Below are positions 10,592-21,700 of a stretch of DNA of 64,000 bases, piece by piece. The position numbers and the translations under genes were made by a program. The notes beneath the pieces were generated by a model, which was given only the letters and a program-made list of their open reading frames with translations, was not told the origin of the DNA and searched no databases. Source of the stretch: Pseudopyrenochaeta lycopersici (lineage: Eukaryota; Ascomycota; Dothideomycetes; Pleosporales; Pseudopyrenochaetaceae). The DNA is taken from the NCBI GenBank assembly GCA_003313425.1, contig NHZP01000021.1, positions 372,001 to 436,000 on the forward strand, given 5' to 3'. How positions within the stretch are numbered: position 1 is the first letter of the stretch; the number at the start of each line of letters is the position of its first letter.

Positions 10592-13161
10592 ATGAGCTTC
10601 GGTATCAGCGTTGGCGATATACTCAAGCTGTGCGAGCTTGCTGGACGGGTGTACAAGAACTGTGCGCGTCTAGCTGCTCCTCTGGCGCGCCATGCTAACA
10701 TGCCCTAGGTCGCGACTGCACCGGAGAGTACAAATCCCTTACTACCGAAGCGCGCAGTCTATCCAATCTCCTCGAAGACATCCAAGACAAATATGAAAAG
10801 ATCCCCGAGAATAAGCGGCAGCAACTTATAGACGCCTGCGAGCCATGCATAGAAGTGCTTCAAGAGCTCGATACGCTGCTCTTACATTACAACAGTCTAG
10901 ATACGAAGAGCAAGCGCGCATGGGATCGTCTGAAATGGGACCCCGAAAAGCCCAGAACCCTCCGCGACCGTCTCACCGCGAGCGTGTCCATGTTGAATAC
11001 CTTTTATACCTCTTTGATACATGACAGCCAAGTGCTCATCCTCGAGGCCTTGGAGCGATTGGAACATGACTACAGAGGTGGTCATCGTGAAGAGAGTATT
11101 GCGTCCATTGAGCGCATTACCTCTGGTAGTGTGCAAGATGAGGGAGAAGGTGATGACGTAGCATGGACCCAGATTCTACGTGACCTAGAGGACGTTGGTA
11201 TTACTCAGCAAGAAGCGTTGAGCTACCGGGACATTATCGTCGATTGGCTTGTGACTGCAGTGAACGAGGGGAGACTCTTAGAACAGCGCCCAGAACCAGA
11301 CAGCTTTCTGTCGTTGCCGCAAGACCTTGAAGCTGCTCTTCCGGCGTTAGAGCAACTGCAGAATCAAGGTGCTTACCGTTATATTGAGTCGACGACTTCA
11401 CGGATCCAAAGAAGTACTTTGGTTCCATTTCCTCCTCCTCCTCCTCCACCTCCTCTGTCTAGCTCACCAATTTCGCACGATCAGAGCGCACATCTCAACC
11501 CGTCTGCGGCCTTTCTTCCTGCATCTCGACGATCGACTACATCTCTAGAAAATGGGTCATTCTCTTCTAATATGGATGCACCCTCTCTTCACGCTGGGTC
11601 ACAACCGTTACCGAGAAGCGCAAGTCCAGCTAGTTCGAGCACGCATGAGATTGAAAGCGATGCAGCACCTCTTCCAAGCGCTTCATATGTTCAAGCTACA
11701 CCTAGTCTGTCGTTAGCAGCGTCACATCCCACGGCCACTGTATCTCTCACACCATCAGCGTCCTTATCATCTACGCCGCCTTCAGCTTCTGGTTTACCTC
11801 CTGTATCCCTCCCATCTCCAGCTGTTATTACACACCCTTCTTCTGTTCCCCCACCAGCATATTATGAAAAGGAGACATCGGTGACAATAGATATGGAATG
11901 GAATGCACAGCAAATTATGGCTGCATGGAGTCGTTATGACTTTAATACCGTGGAGCGACTTCTTGAAGACCAGCTGGAGGCCGTGGAGCGCGGACAAACT
12001 GTGAGCTCTGGAACGCAACCTGATCGCCGCATACTAAGGTACCTTATTGGTGTCGCGTGTTCGTTTACCGGTAGCTTTGTCAAGGCCAAACGTTGTTTTG
12101 AGAGCGTCTTTAACGGCATCTACCTCGACCGCGCAAACCTTGATGATGGAGACATTGCCGCAGCACGGTGGCTAGGTGACGTGTGCTTGCACCTTCGAGA
12201 GCACCAAAATGCTGTCCTCGCCTACAGCGTTGCTTTTGAGGGATCCATAGGTCGGTACGGGGCCGTACGCGATCGCACTCGCCGTGTATCACAGGAACTA
12301 CTACTCCTTGATCATTGGCTGAATGTCTTTAGGCGGGTCGAACAACTTTTCAATCTCAATACTGACCCTACGGATATATTCTCTTCCACGCATGGCATGG
12401 AAAAGAGCAACCTAATGGCGTCGGTCAAAGCACGTTTGTACGCGATGAATAGTTTTGATGCCCAATCTCCGCCACCGTCTTTCCAGCATGGCAGTCAGCC
12501 GTCATATCTTATAGCGATACGACCAAAATTGGATCTCATGTTGTCCGAAACCTTTGTATCAAAGCCTCTCATTTCGCTCAGTGCATGGCCTCTTCCTTGG
12601 GATCCCACATTCTCACCCGCAGACGCCGTCCAGTTAGACCGGTATATGAACACTATACCTATCCCAAAGGCGATTAAACCGCTAGTCGAACGTTCATTGC
12701 CGGCTACTAAGCTTGGAGATTCGAAGAAGCTGCACTATGTGACGAAACGAGGTAGCCAATGGCTGATCGAAACTGTAAAGATGGGCCTGCAAAAGCTTGG
12801 TATTGAACATGCCGAGCACGGCTCCGAAACATCTATCGTCTGCTGTCTCAATCAGCATCGCGAGGGCTTTGCATTCTCTGAGGGCGTAAAAATTTACTTC
12901 ACGAAGCTGCATTTTCGCAATGTATATGGCATAAAGATAACGGATGTTATGTGGGCGACCCGTAGGTTCTCGACAAAGTACAGCTCGGACACCACCGACT
13001 TCAGGAACATCATCAAAGGCATCTTGCTGACGGCGGATGCCGAGGCGGAGGCGGATGCAAACAAGCTGGTGATACAGAGCGATACACAGTCAGAGCTTCC
13101 AGGCATGTACCCACTGTTGCCTAATGCTTCGCCACCCAAAAAGCGACCAACGTATGGCTGA
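10592..13161 (+). CDS. Protein with a fungal STAND-type N-terminal domain, Pro/Ser-rich linker and TPR-like region; no NTPase
   Basis: Two exons, 10592-10661 and 10709-13161, give 840 residues. The 47-nt intron has the donor GTGCGC, a GCTAAC branch site and a CCCTAG acceptor. The join restores a start MSFGISVGDILKLCELAG...NCRDC that resembles the helical N-terminal domain found on many fungal STAND (NLR-like) proteins. Residues about 24-190 are helical and charged. Residues about 220-360 are rich in Pro and Ser with a polyproline run (near 11430-11455). Residues about 370-480 look like TPR-type helices, and the C-terminal third contains no motif I know. No P-loop or ankyrin repeats are visible. 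The gene starts only 259 bp right of the transposon. Function unknown; a signalling or adaptor role is speculation. Confidence 0.8.
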
Positions 13162-14770
13162 TACAACGTGACTGAGGGTTGAACATGTGTCCCAATCTTG
13201 GCACTTCGTGCTTGATGGATAGGCACTAAAAACGTCGCTGTTTGAGGCTTGAACTTTACGCCTGGAAGTCAAACACTTAACTCCGTAGAGGAACTTAAAT
13301 CCCGCTCTAGCAATTTAATGTGTCTGCGTTTCAGCGCTATTCTTGCAATATGCAGCACACATTAAAAGGGAGCTACTGGAGAAATCTCCTCGGAGCCCAC
13401 AGTAACTCGTTGCTGTGGACGCCGTTCGAGTGCAGACCATTGAAATGTTTCAACATCGCAATGACCGCAGGGGCCAACGCTCATCTTGGGGGCGCTCACT
13501 AATTTCCACGTGCGGACTAGCTGTGACAATCAAGGATCTCCTGAGTACCTTAATTCATCCTCATGTCATCGGGAATTATCGTTGCTTCTGTCGCCCAAAT
13601 AATACTGGGTCCGGAATCCTGTCGATCGTTCGGGAGTGCTAGTATGACAAACGGAAGCGAGGGAAGCACAGTTGCAGCCGCTCGCGGTGTCCTTGCCTTC
13701 CGAATGGCAAATCACGAAGCAGCCGCGGCGAGCCGTATGCTGAGCGACACTTCGAAACTACGTCTATGACAACTCATCGACAACTGTAGAACGACTTTTT
13801 GTGCTGGCATTCCCGGTCAGCATGGACAGAAGTAGAAATGAACCACCATTTTAGTTTTTCACACGGGACCAGGAGCGGAAAATTAAGAAATGAGATGAGG
13901 AGCCTTGGCGTCAGGCCGAGACTCGGTATCCGTAGGGTTTACGACATGAGAGAGTCCACTCTAGGCGTGCAGTGACCGTCATAGACGCACTCTGGCGAGA
14001 ATAACTGCCTCCTTAACAAAGCTGAAGCGCTCGGAGGCGGCTGGAGCTTGCACGAAGATTGGCCATCTGCAGTTATAGATTGCTCTTCATATCGATAACC
14101 CCGCCTCCAACGTTCAACAGCAGGTTCCAGTGCATGCGGACGGATCGTTTCGCCAAGTGGGTGACGCCGAGAAGGCGAGGTTAAATTAAGGCACGGTACC
14201 TGAATTAGCGTTGTCTGAAATAGCGCCATCAGCGGTTGACCTTGCCGATTTGCACGTTAGGGGCTCGCTAGACAAGCTCGTTTGTGTTTCATGTTTTAAT
14301 GAAGAACCCAACACACAAACTGATTGGCCAGCAGTGTAAGGCTGACAGCCCCTCGGGAACTGAGCGTCACTCCTAGGAAACATTGGGCAAGACGGCTGCG
14401 CATCCAAGAAGATCTGTCTCAAGGAATACTCTTCCAGCGGGGCGGCAAAGCGGTTGGATTCCACAGGGATGGCCAGGAGTCAGATTCTCGTACGGGGGAT
14501 CCGCAGGAGCTGGGCGGCCATCAAAACCTGCGTGTAGCCCCCTCTTCACTGGCGCTTCCCTCCTTACCTTTGGAATCTTGCGATATAACCAACTTCCGTC
14601 TTTCCTTTCGGCGCTTTGCTGCCATTGCCATTCTTTTCGTCGCTAGTCGGCACGTTCGTTCTTTTTGCACAAGCTTAAATCGCCAATCGAAGTCCTAGTG
14701 ACCGACTTTGTCATATACCACAACTGGCCTTTGATCAACAACTACATTCGATCTACGAAAATCGATCAAG
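13162..14770. other. Intergenic region upstream of the LPMO gene
   Basis: About 1.6 kb. The small open frames have no domains and no convincing splice partners. The last few hundred bases should hold the promoter and 5' leader of the LPMO gene, with a CAACAACTAC-like leader just before its ATG. Nothing else recognisable was seen. Confidence 0.55.
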
Positions 14771-16344
14771 ATGAAGACCCAGTCTATGCTTCTTGCGGCG
14801 CTGGCCTCGGCCCCTGCTACCCTTGCACATACAGTGTTTACCGACTTCTACGTCAATGGACAGCCTCAGGTATGTTATTGTTGCATCTGCAAATGAACAT
14901 TACTGACAGTGAGTAGGGTGACGGTGTTGCCATGCGCATGAACCCCGACCCATCAGTTGCCGGCAGCCCTATCGCCAGTCTCGACAGCGAGGACATGGCT
15001 TGCAACGTCGGCGGTACCAAAGGTGTCTCGCGTGTACAATCCGTCCCTGATGGCGCCCTTCTCACCTTTGAGATCCGCTCCTGGGCAGACGACCCATCCA
15101 AGGAGCCGCTCGACCGTGGCCACAAGGGTCCTTGCGCTGTCTACCTCAAGAAAGTCAATTCCGCCATCGAGGACCGGGGTGCTGGTGACGGCTGGTTCAA
15201 GCTCTTTGACCATGGCTATGACAGCTCGACTGACCGCTGGTGCACAGACGAGATCATTGATAACAATGGTCTTTTCTCAGTGAACCTGCCCAAGGGCCTG
15301 GAAGGTGGATACTACCTTGCTCGCCCTGAGATCTTGGCCCTGCACGCTGCCAACGCTGGTGACCCACAGTTCTACACTGGATGTGCACAAATCTTCCTTG
15401 AGAGCACCGGCGACCTTGTCCCAGAATCCACCGTCAGCATTCCTGGATACGTTGCGTACGGACAGCCAGCAACCAGCTTTGATATCTACAACACCGACAA
15501 CTCCAAATACACCATCCCTGGCCCGCCAGTCGCCAAGCTCACATCCGGCGCCGCATCCGGTGCCAGCACACAGTCTTCCCAATCCGAGGGTCTCAAGCCA
15601 GAAGGCTGCCTCGTCGAGAACGCAAACTGGTGTGGCAAGGAAGTCCCATCCTACAGCACTGAGGCTGGATGCTGGGCTGCAGGTGAGGATTGTTATGCTC
15701 AAGGCGAGAAGTGCTACGAATCTTCTCCCCCCACCGGTAACGCAGGCTGTGAGCTCTGGCAGACAAAGTGCAAGGGCATCCAGGACCAGTGCACCGCAAA
15801 GAACTTCAACGGCCCACCCAACAAGGACAAGGTACTCACTCCTGAGAAGAGCGCTATTGATGTTGGAAAGATAATGGCCACGGTTGGTGGTGGTATTATC
15901 GACTCACCCACGCCAAAGACTAGCGCGACCCCGAAGGAGGAGACAGCTGCTAAGCCTACCCCCGCTGCCGAAGCGGAAGAGGAGTACAATGCCCCCGAGG
16001 CGCCCGCGACGCCTGCGAAAACCACTCCCGCCGAGGCTGCGGCGCCTAAGCCTACTGCTGATGACTCCTACGAGAGCGAGCCTGAGCCAGAGAAGGACGA
16101 GGAGAAGCCCGCGACTCCTGCCCCCGCTGAGTCACCCGCCTATGAGGCACCAGTACACACCATCACTGTCCCGGCATCAACCCCCGGTGCACCAGCGCCA
16201 ACAGACGCACCCCAGGTCTGTCCCAAGGGCTGGAAGTGCGTCACCGAGACCGTGATCTTCACAAAGACCGTGTACGTCACTGCCGACTATGACTCATACA
16301 AGAGGAGCAACGTCCACCGTCGACGACACGCTCACCGTCACTAG
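14771..16344 (+). CDS. AA9 lytic polysaccharide monooxygenase with a long Pro/Ala/Glu-rich C-terminal extension
   Basis: Two exons, 14771-14869 and 14917-16344, give 508 residues. This is a copper-dependent enzyme family (formerly GH61) that cleaves cellulose or other glucans oxidatively outside the cell. The signal peptide ends at Ala19, so the mature protein begins with His20 (HTVFTDFYVNG), the first ligand of the copper 'histidine brace'. The second His is His102 (DRGHKGPC), and the axial Tyr is Tyr186 in PQFYTGC. After the catalytic domain there is a Cys-rich segment (residues about 275-335), then about 120 residues rich in Pro, Ala, Thr and Glu, then a last segment CPKGWKCVTETV. The very end is Arg/His-rich (HRRRHAHRH). 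The intron falls shortly after the mature N-terminus and is in phase 0. Substrate cannot be read from the sequence. Confidence 0.93.
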
Positions 16345-16886
16345 AGACTGGTCGGTGTTCATGAGACTAAAAAAGGGAGAGGGGTTTGAAGAAGGAATTT
16401 ATGTTCTGCGATAATGTCGCGAGTCCTACGGGCTCTGTTTGGGTATTTTTTTATCGGGAGGATATCATGAGTATATGTTCACTCTCTGGAATGTTAGCTT
16501 GAGCGTGGGGGGAATTGCATTGGATATCGCCGGAGTTGAAGCAATAGCAAACGTGCAATACCTTAGCTACGGCAAGGCTTTTAACGATGATGTTTCACTG
16601 TGCAAGTCGTGATGTTAGGACTCTTGGAGCCCGATTGGGTTGCGGTATGTCACCAAGCTCTAACCGCGCACTCGTCCGTGGCCTTCTGGCCTTTGATACG
16701 GTAGACTGCATAAAGCTCTTGACTCAGAGCCCTCGTATCCGCTGCTAGTTCTATTATACTCCTTAAAGCGGCCGCTCCACTCTCGCTCCAGCGCTACTCA
16801 ACACACAGGCCTCATACTGCCAATCTGCCGTCCATATATTTGTGGACTGGGCGACTGCCACCAGTGCTGGCAATATCGCAGGGCCA
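16345..16886. other. Intergenic region between convergent genes
   Basis: 540 bp between the LPMO stop and the stop of the minus-strand gene. It should contain both 3' untranslated regions. No other feature was seen. Confidence 0.6.
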
Positions 16887-17966
16887 TCACAGAGACACGC
16901 CCCTCTCCCACTTGACATCGAATTCCCCAGCTGCATCTCCAAACGAGATGTGAAACTCTCTCACACTTCTCTTCGCCATCAGCGCTTCGGCAAACGGGTC
17001 GATGAAGGTCCCGCTGGTGTAATCCATGACAGATTTTTCAAGCGGCAGAAGCGGTTCCTCCGACGCTGCCGTTTCCTTGTCTTCGACCTGGGTTTGCCAC
17101 GCATGATGGAACTTGTCGAGGAGAGCTTGATTGTCGAGGAAAGTGAGGGGAATGCGACCTGCGCATGTAGTGCTCCAGATCAGTTTGATGCTTCGGAGCT
17201 GGCGCATGGAAACGATGAGGGCTTGGATGGCAGTGGTTATTTTGGTGTCGAAGATAGTATCCTTCAATGCGCCTTGTGGGTGCTGGCGGTCGAGTTTTAT
17301 TGCTTTCTCCATGTCGCTGAGTTCAATGTAGAGCGTGCAATGGCGTAGATTCTCGAAGAGCGAGGGCGAGGTTCGCCAAAAGTTTGGGAAGTCGAGATGC
17401 TCGATGTTGCCTTTGGCTAAATGCGGTATACCTTGGAGCGCGTTGTGGAGGCCGATGCGTAGGAAGAAGTCTGTTCTGTTGTAATAGACCTGCCGATACT
17501 CTGCACCTAATTGTTTGCTAACTAGGATCATGCTGTGTGTTCTTGTCACCGACATAGGGGCCGACGATATGAATTCTCCGAACTGATACTTCTCCTGCTG
17601 CAGGGCATCTGCAATGCCCTGCGGCCACTGCCCATTCTTGTTGAAATATTCCTGTTCTAGTGCAGCTACCCTTAACCTCATTTTATTTTGCATCTCGAGT
17701 ACGCGGAGTTGTATACCGTAATCCTGCAACATTCCATGTATTGCTGGTAACTGTAGATCACCAGAAAACTCCTGGAAAGACCCAAGCGGAGAAGGCGTTA
17801 CCGGCATTGCGGTAGCCGGAAGGCCAGTGTATCCATATGAACGAGGCACATTGCTGATATTGAAGAGGTGGCGCCATACCTCCATGCGCAGTTCGACGAC
17901 GAGTTGGATCAACGACACCTCACTCGTGATTTGGGGTTTCGAGGCTGGGATTTGAACCAAAACCAT
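16887..17966 (-). CDS. Uncharacterised protein with an F-box-like N-terminus
   Basis: A single exon of 359 residues. I chose the ATG at 17966 because the 44 codons upstream of it begin with a TTG. The N-terminal segment SLIQLVVELRMEVWRHLF resembles the start of an F-box (LPxELRxxIW), common in fungal orphan proteins that list genes as F-box or 'uncharacterised'. The rest has no motif I recognise: mixed helical, with several Trp and His residues and no transmembrane segment. It lies between the LPMO and NLR genes and shares its upstream region with the NLR. An adaptor role in an SCF ubiquitin ligase is only a guess. The open frame is long and free of low complexity, so I believe the gene is real. 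Confidence 0.7.
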   Translation of the reverse strand: MVLVQIPASKPQITSEVSLIQLVVELRMEVWRHLFNISNVPRSYGYTGLPATAMPVTPSPLGSFQEFSGDLQLPAIHGMLQDYGIQLRVLEMQNKMRLRVAALEQEYFNKNGQWPQGIADALQQEKYQFGEFISSAPMSVTRTHSMILVSKQLGAEYRQVYYNRTDFFLRIGLHNALQGIPHLAKGNIEHLDFPNFWRTSPSLFENLRHCTLYIELSDMEKAIKLDRQHPQGALKDTIFDTKITTAIQALIVSMRQLRSIKLIWSTTCAGRIPLTFLDNQALLDKFHHAWQTQVEDKETAASEEPLLPLEKSVMDYTSGTFIDPFAEALMAKRSVREFHISFGDAAGEFDVKWERGVSL

Positions 17967-18738
17967 TGCAATGGACAATTCTGCACAACACTTGGGAATT
18001 TGTGGCCGGCATAACAGAGGTTGATGCTTCGATGTGTGCAGTCCCGCTGAAGTGGGGCTCAGCCCTGCATCAGTGCTCACTCTTCTTAAAGAGGTCAAGC
18101 GTTGTTTGAATGCGAGCGCCAGTTAGCTCACTTAACTACATGTTTACTTTGCATTCGATACTTGCAGACAGTATTGCACATTTGAGGCGATGCACTGCCG
18201 TGCTCAATCGACTTCCGGTGTTCGCACGCAGCAGAGCTTTCACCCACAAGGCATCTAGCGCGCTTCGCAGCCACATTCCAGTATTAGCTTTTGGGTGACG
18301 CAGTGTGCTTCTGATTCTGCTTTTGCTGATCGCTCGCAATAAAATCAGCCACAGTGAAGAATCAGCTTTGCAATCCAGTCGCGCCTTGTGACGCGGTTTC
18401 TGTTGTGCAAGACTATAGCTGTCCTCCCTACGAATACTTAGAATTATATCGTATAACATTTCGCAACAATAATCTATTGATGGGGAAAGGCTTCCTGTGC
18501 AAGCAATCTATGCTCTTGGAAGTCATGAACAACTATACTGCTTATGCACAACCATTTGTGCTTTCAATGAGAAGGGCGGTTTAAGGTGAACTGCCTTCCG
18601 CTGCCACGCCAAGTCGCGTGTGGCTCACTTCATGCACCCCCGCCTAGTTTCAGCCTTGTGCTATTAGAACTTCACCTAAAGACTATTTAGAACCTTTGTG
18701 AACTCTCCAAACAGACATAGCGCTATATAATCATCCAA
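17967..18738. other. Divergent upstream region of the F-box-like and NLR genes
   Basis: About 770 bp between two start codons facing away from each other, so both promoters should lie here. A TATA-like stretch (GCTATATAA, about 18722-18730) is very close to the NLR start codon and may be fortuitous. No coding signal was seen. Confidence 0.5.
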
Positions 18739-21700
18739 ATGGCCGAAGCCCTGGGCACAGTTAGTGTTGTAGCCAGCATTGTCCAACTCGTTGACTTTAC
18801 GGCCAGAGTAGTACGCCGCCTCGAAGAATTCCGCTCGAATGCGGGGGAAGTCCCAAAGTCTTTTCGCCATATCAAAACTGAGCTTCCTCTATTAGAAACC
18901 ACACTTCTACGAATCAATGAAGCTATCAATGCAGACTCCGTAGCGGATGGAACCGTAAAGGCGCTCTTGCCCGTCGTGACAGAATGCCAAACGCAAATAG
19001 CTAGTTTAGACGACATTCTTGTCAAAACTTTGCCAGAATGCAATGACAGCTGGCGGAAAAGGGGCAAGAAGGTGATCCTAAGCCTGCAACAAGACAATAA
19101 GGTCGAAGCCATCTCGAAAACCCTTCAGAACTATATTCGTATCCTAACGTTCTACTACACCGTTGCGTCGTCAGCCTCGCAATCTCTTACAGGTAAACTC
19201 TTCGCGAAATGCTTATGCCAATCGGCACTAATTGCCCATCTGTAGATGAGAAACTTTCCAAAATCCGGCAGTCGCTCTCTGCCCCGGACCCTTCCACCAA
19301 CTACCAAAAAGCGCTGAAGCTGCGGCAGGCTGACACTGGCCTTTGGTTTCTGGAGAGCGAATCATATGCTAAATGGAAGGGGGACAATACTTCACCTATT
19401 TGGTTGTACGGGATCCCCGGGTGTGGAAAAACCGTCCTAAGCGCTACTATCCTCCAAAACGTGCTCCAGCACTGCGCTGATGATCCTGGGAAGGTGGCTG
19501 CGTACTTCTACTTCGACTTTAACGATGCGAAAAAGCAAGACCCAGTATTAATGATGAACTCTCTGCTTTTCCAGCTTTTACAAAAGTCTATTAAGATCCC
19601 CGCAAGCCTCGACAGCTTGATCTCTTCCTGTGATGGACAATGGCAGCCGTCACTAGATGCACTTCTACAATCAACGCAGCGGATGATACAGGAGTTCCCG
19701 CATGTTTACATCTTGATTGATGCGCTAGATGAATGCAATCAGCGCGGAGAGCTCATGGATACGCTGACAACTATCGCGAGGTGGCAGCTGCCGAACCTGC
19801 ATCTGATTGTGACAAGTCGCAGAGATCGAGATATTGAGAACTCCGTAGAGGACTTTGTGGATGAGACGAATATTATCTGTCTCCAAACTAATGTAGTTGA
19901 CCACGACATCAAGCTGTACGTTCAAGAAAGGTTGTCTGTCGACAAGAGATTGAGCAAGTGGGGGAAAGACCCTAGTCTTCGGCAAGAGATTGAGACTACC
20001 TTGGCAAAAGGCTCCCAGGGAATGTGCGCTTGCAAAACGACGACCAAATATCTAACGCTGATGATATTATAGGTTTCGATGGGCTGTATGCCAGCTTGAG
20101 ATTCTCGCGAAGTCTCGAAACAAAGCGATGCTGCGGAAATCACTCGCCACACTACCATCAACATTGGACCAGACATACGATCGAATCTTGTCTGCTATTA
20201 GAGAAGAAGACTCAACCTACGCTATTCGTATCCTACAATGGCTTGCGTTCTCAATTCGACCGCTCTCTGTAGAAGAGGTTGCAGAGGTAATTGCTATTGA
20301 CATAACACGCGATCCTGCCTTCGATAGAGAAGAGGTGTTAGAAGACCCTCTAGAGATTTTAGAGATCTGTTCTAGTCTTGTCACTATAGTGCCAGGCGGT
20401 TACCCCCAACGTCGAATCGCTGTGCTTGCACACTATTCTGTCAAGGAGTACCTTCTCTCAGATAGAATCCAGAAAGGCCCCGTAGCACAATACGGCATGC
20501 AGAGCGCTAATTGCAACAGCATAATAGCACAAGCTTGCATAGGATACCTTCTCCAGTTCCAGCAATCCAATCCAATCCTACAGGAACTCAATGAAAACTA
20601 TAAGCTAGCACGCTATTCAGCGGAGTTTTGGGGAAAGCACACTAAAATTAACGAGGACCAGATTATTGAGACCAACCGCATGGTATTACTTCTCTTATCG
20701 AGGGAAAATGCTGCGTACTTAAATTGGCTACGCTTGTGGAATCCGGAAAGACAGCAGTGGCACAGCGATGATTCAAAAGAAAGGAGGCTAGAGGGTGTCC
20801 CTTTTCCCCTATATTATGCAGCAACCTTGGGTTTAGAGAAGGTAGTGAGACGGCTGTTAGACAAGGGCGCTGATGTTAACGCCCAAGGCGGACAATACGG
20901 CAACGCACTCCAGGCAGCTTCAGTTGAAGGCTATGAGCAGGTAGTGAGACTGCTGTTAGACAACGGCGCTGATATCAACGCCCAGGGCGGGGAATACGGC
21001 AACGCACTCCACGCAGCTTTAGTTAGAGGCCATGAGCAGGTAGTAAGACTACTGTTAGACAACGGCGCTGATGTCAACGCTCAGGACAGGTATTACGGCA
21101 ACGCACTCCACGCAGCTTTAGTTAGAGGCCATGAGCAGGTAGTAAGACTGCTGTTAGACAACGGCGCTGATGTCAACGCCCAGGGCGGACAATACGACAA
21201 CGCACTCCAGGCAGCTTCAGTTCGAGGCTATGAGCAGGTAGTGAGACTGCTGTTAGACAAGGGCGCTGATGTCAACGCTCAGGGCGGACAATACAGCAAC
21301 GCACTCCACGCAGCTTCAGTTAAAGGCCATGAGCAGGTAGTGAGACTGCTGTTAGACAAGGGCGCTGATATCAACGCCCAGGGCGGACAATACGGCAACG
21401 CACTCCACGCAGCTTCAGTTGAAGGCTATAAGCAGGTAGTGAGACTGCTGTTAGACAAGGGCGCTGATATCAACGCCCAGGGCGGACAATACGGCAACGC
21501 ACTCCAGGCAGCTTCAGTTCATGGCTATGAGCAGGTAGTGAGACTGCTGTTAGACAAGGGCGCTGATGTCAACGCTCAGGGCGGACAATACAGCAACGCA
21601 CTCCAGGCAGCTTCAGTTAAAGGCCATGAGCAGGTAGTGAGACTGCTGTTAGACAAGGGCGCTGATGTCAACGCCCAGGGCGCTGATGTCAACGCCCAGG

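Noticed and set aside
19193..20072. Apparent frameshifts breaking the NLR gene into three open frames
   Set aside because: Each break coincides with a short intron with GT and AG ends that restores phase and conserved sequence.
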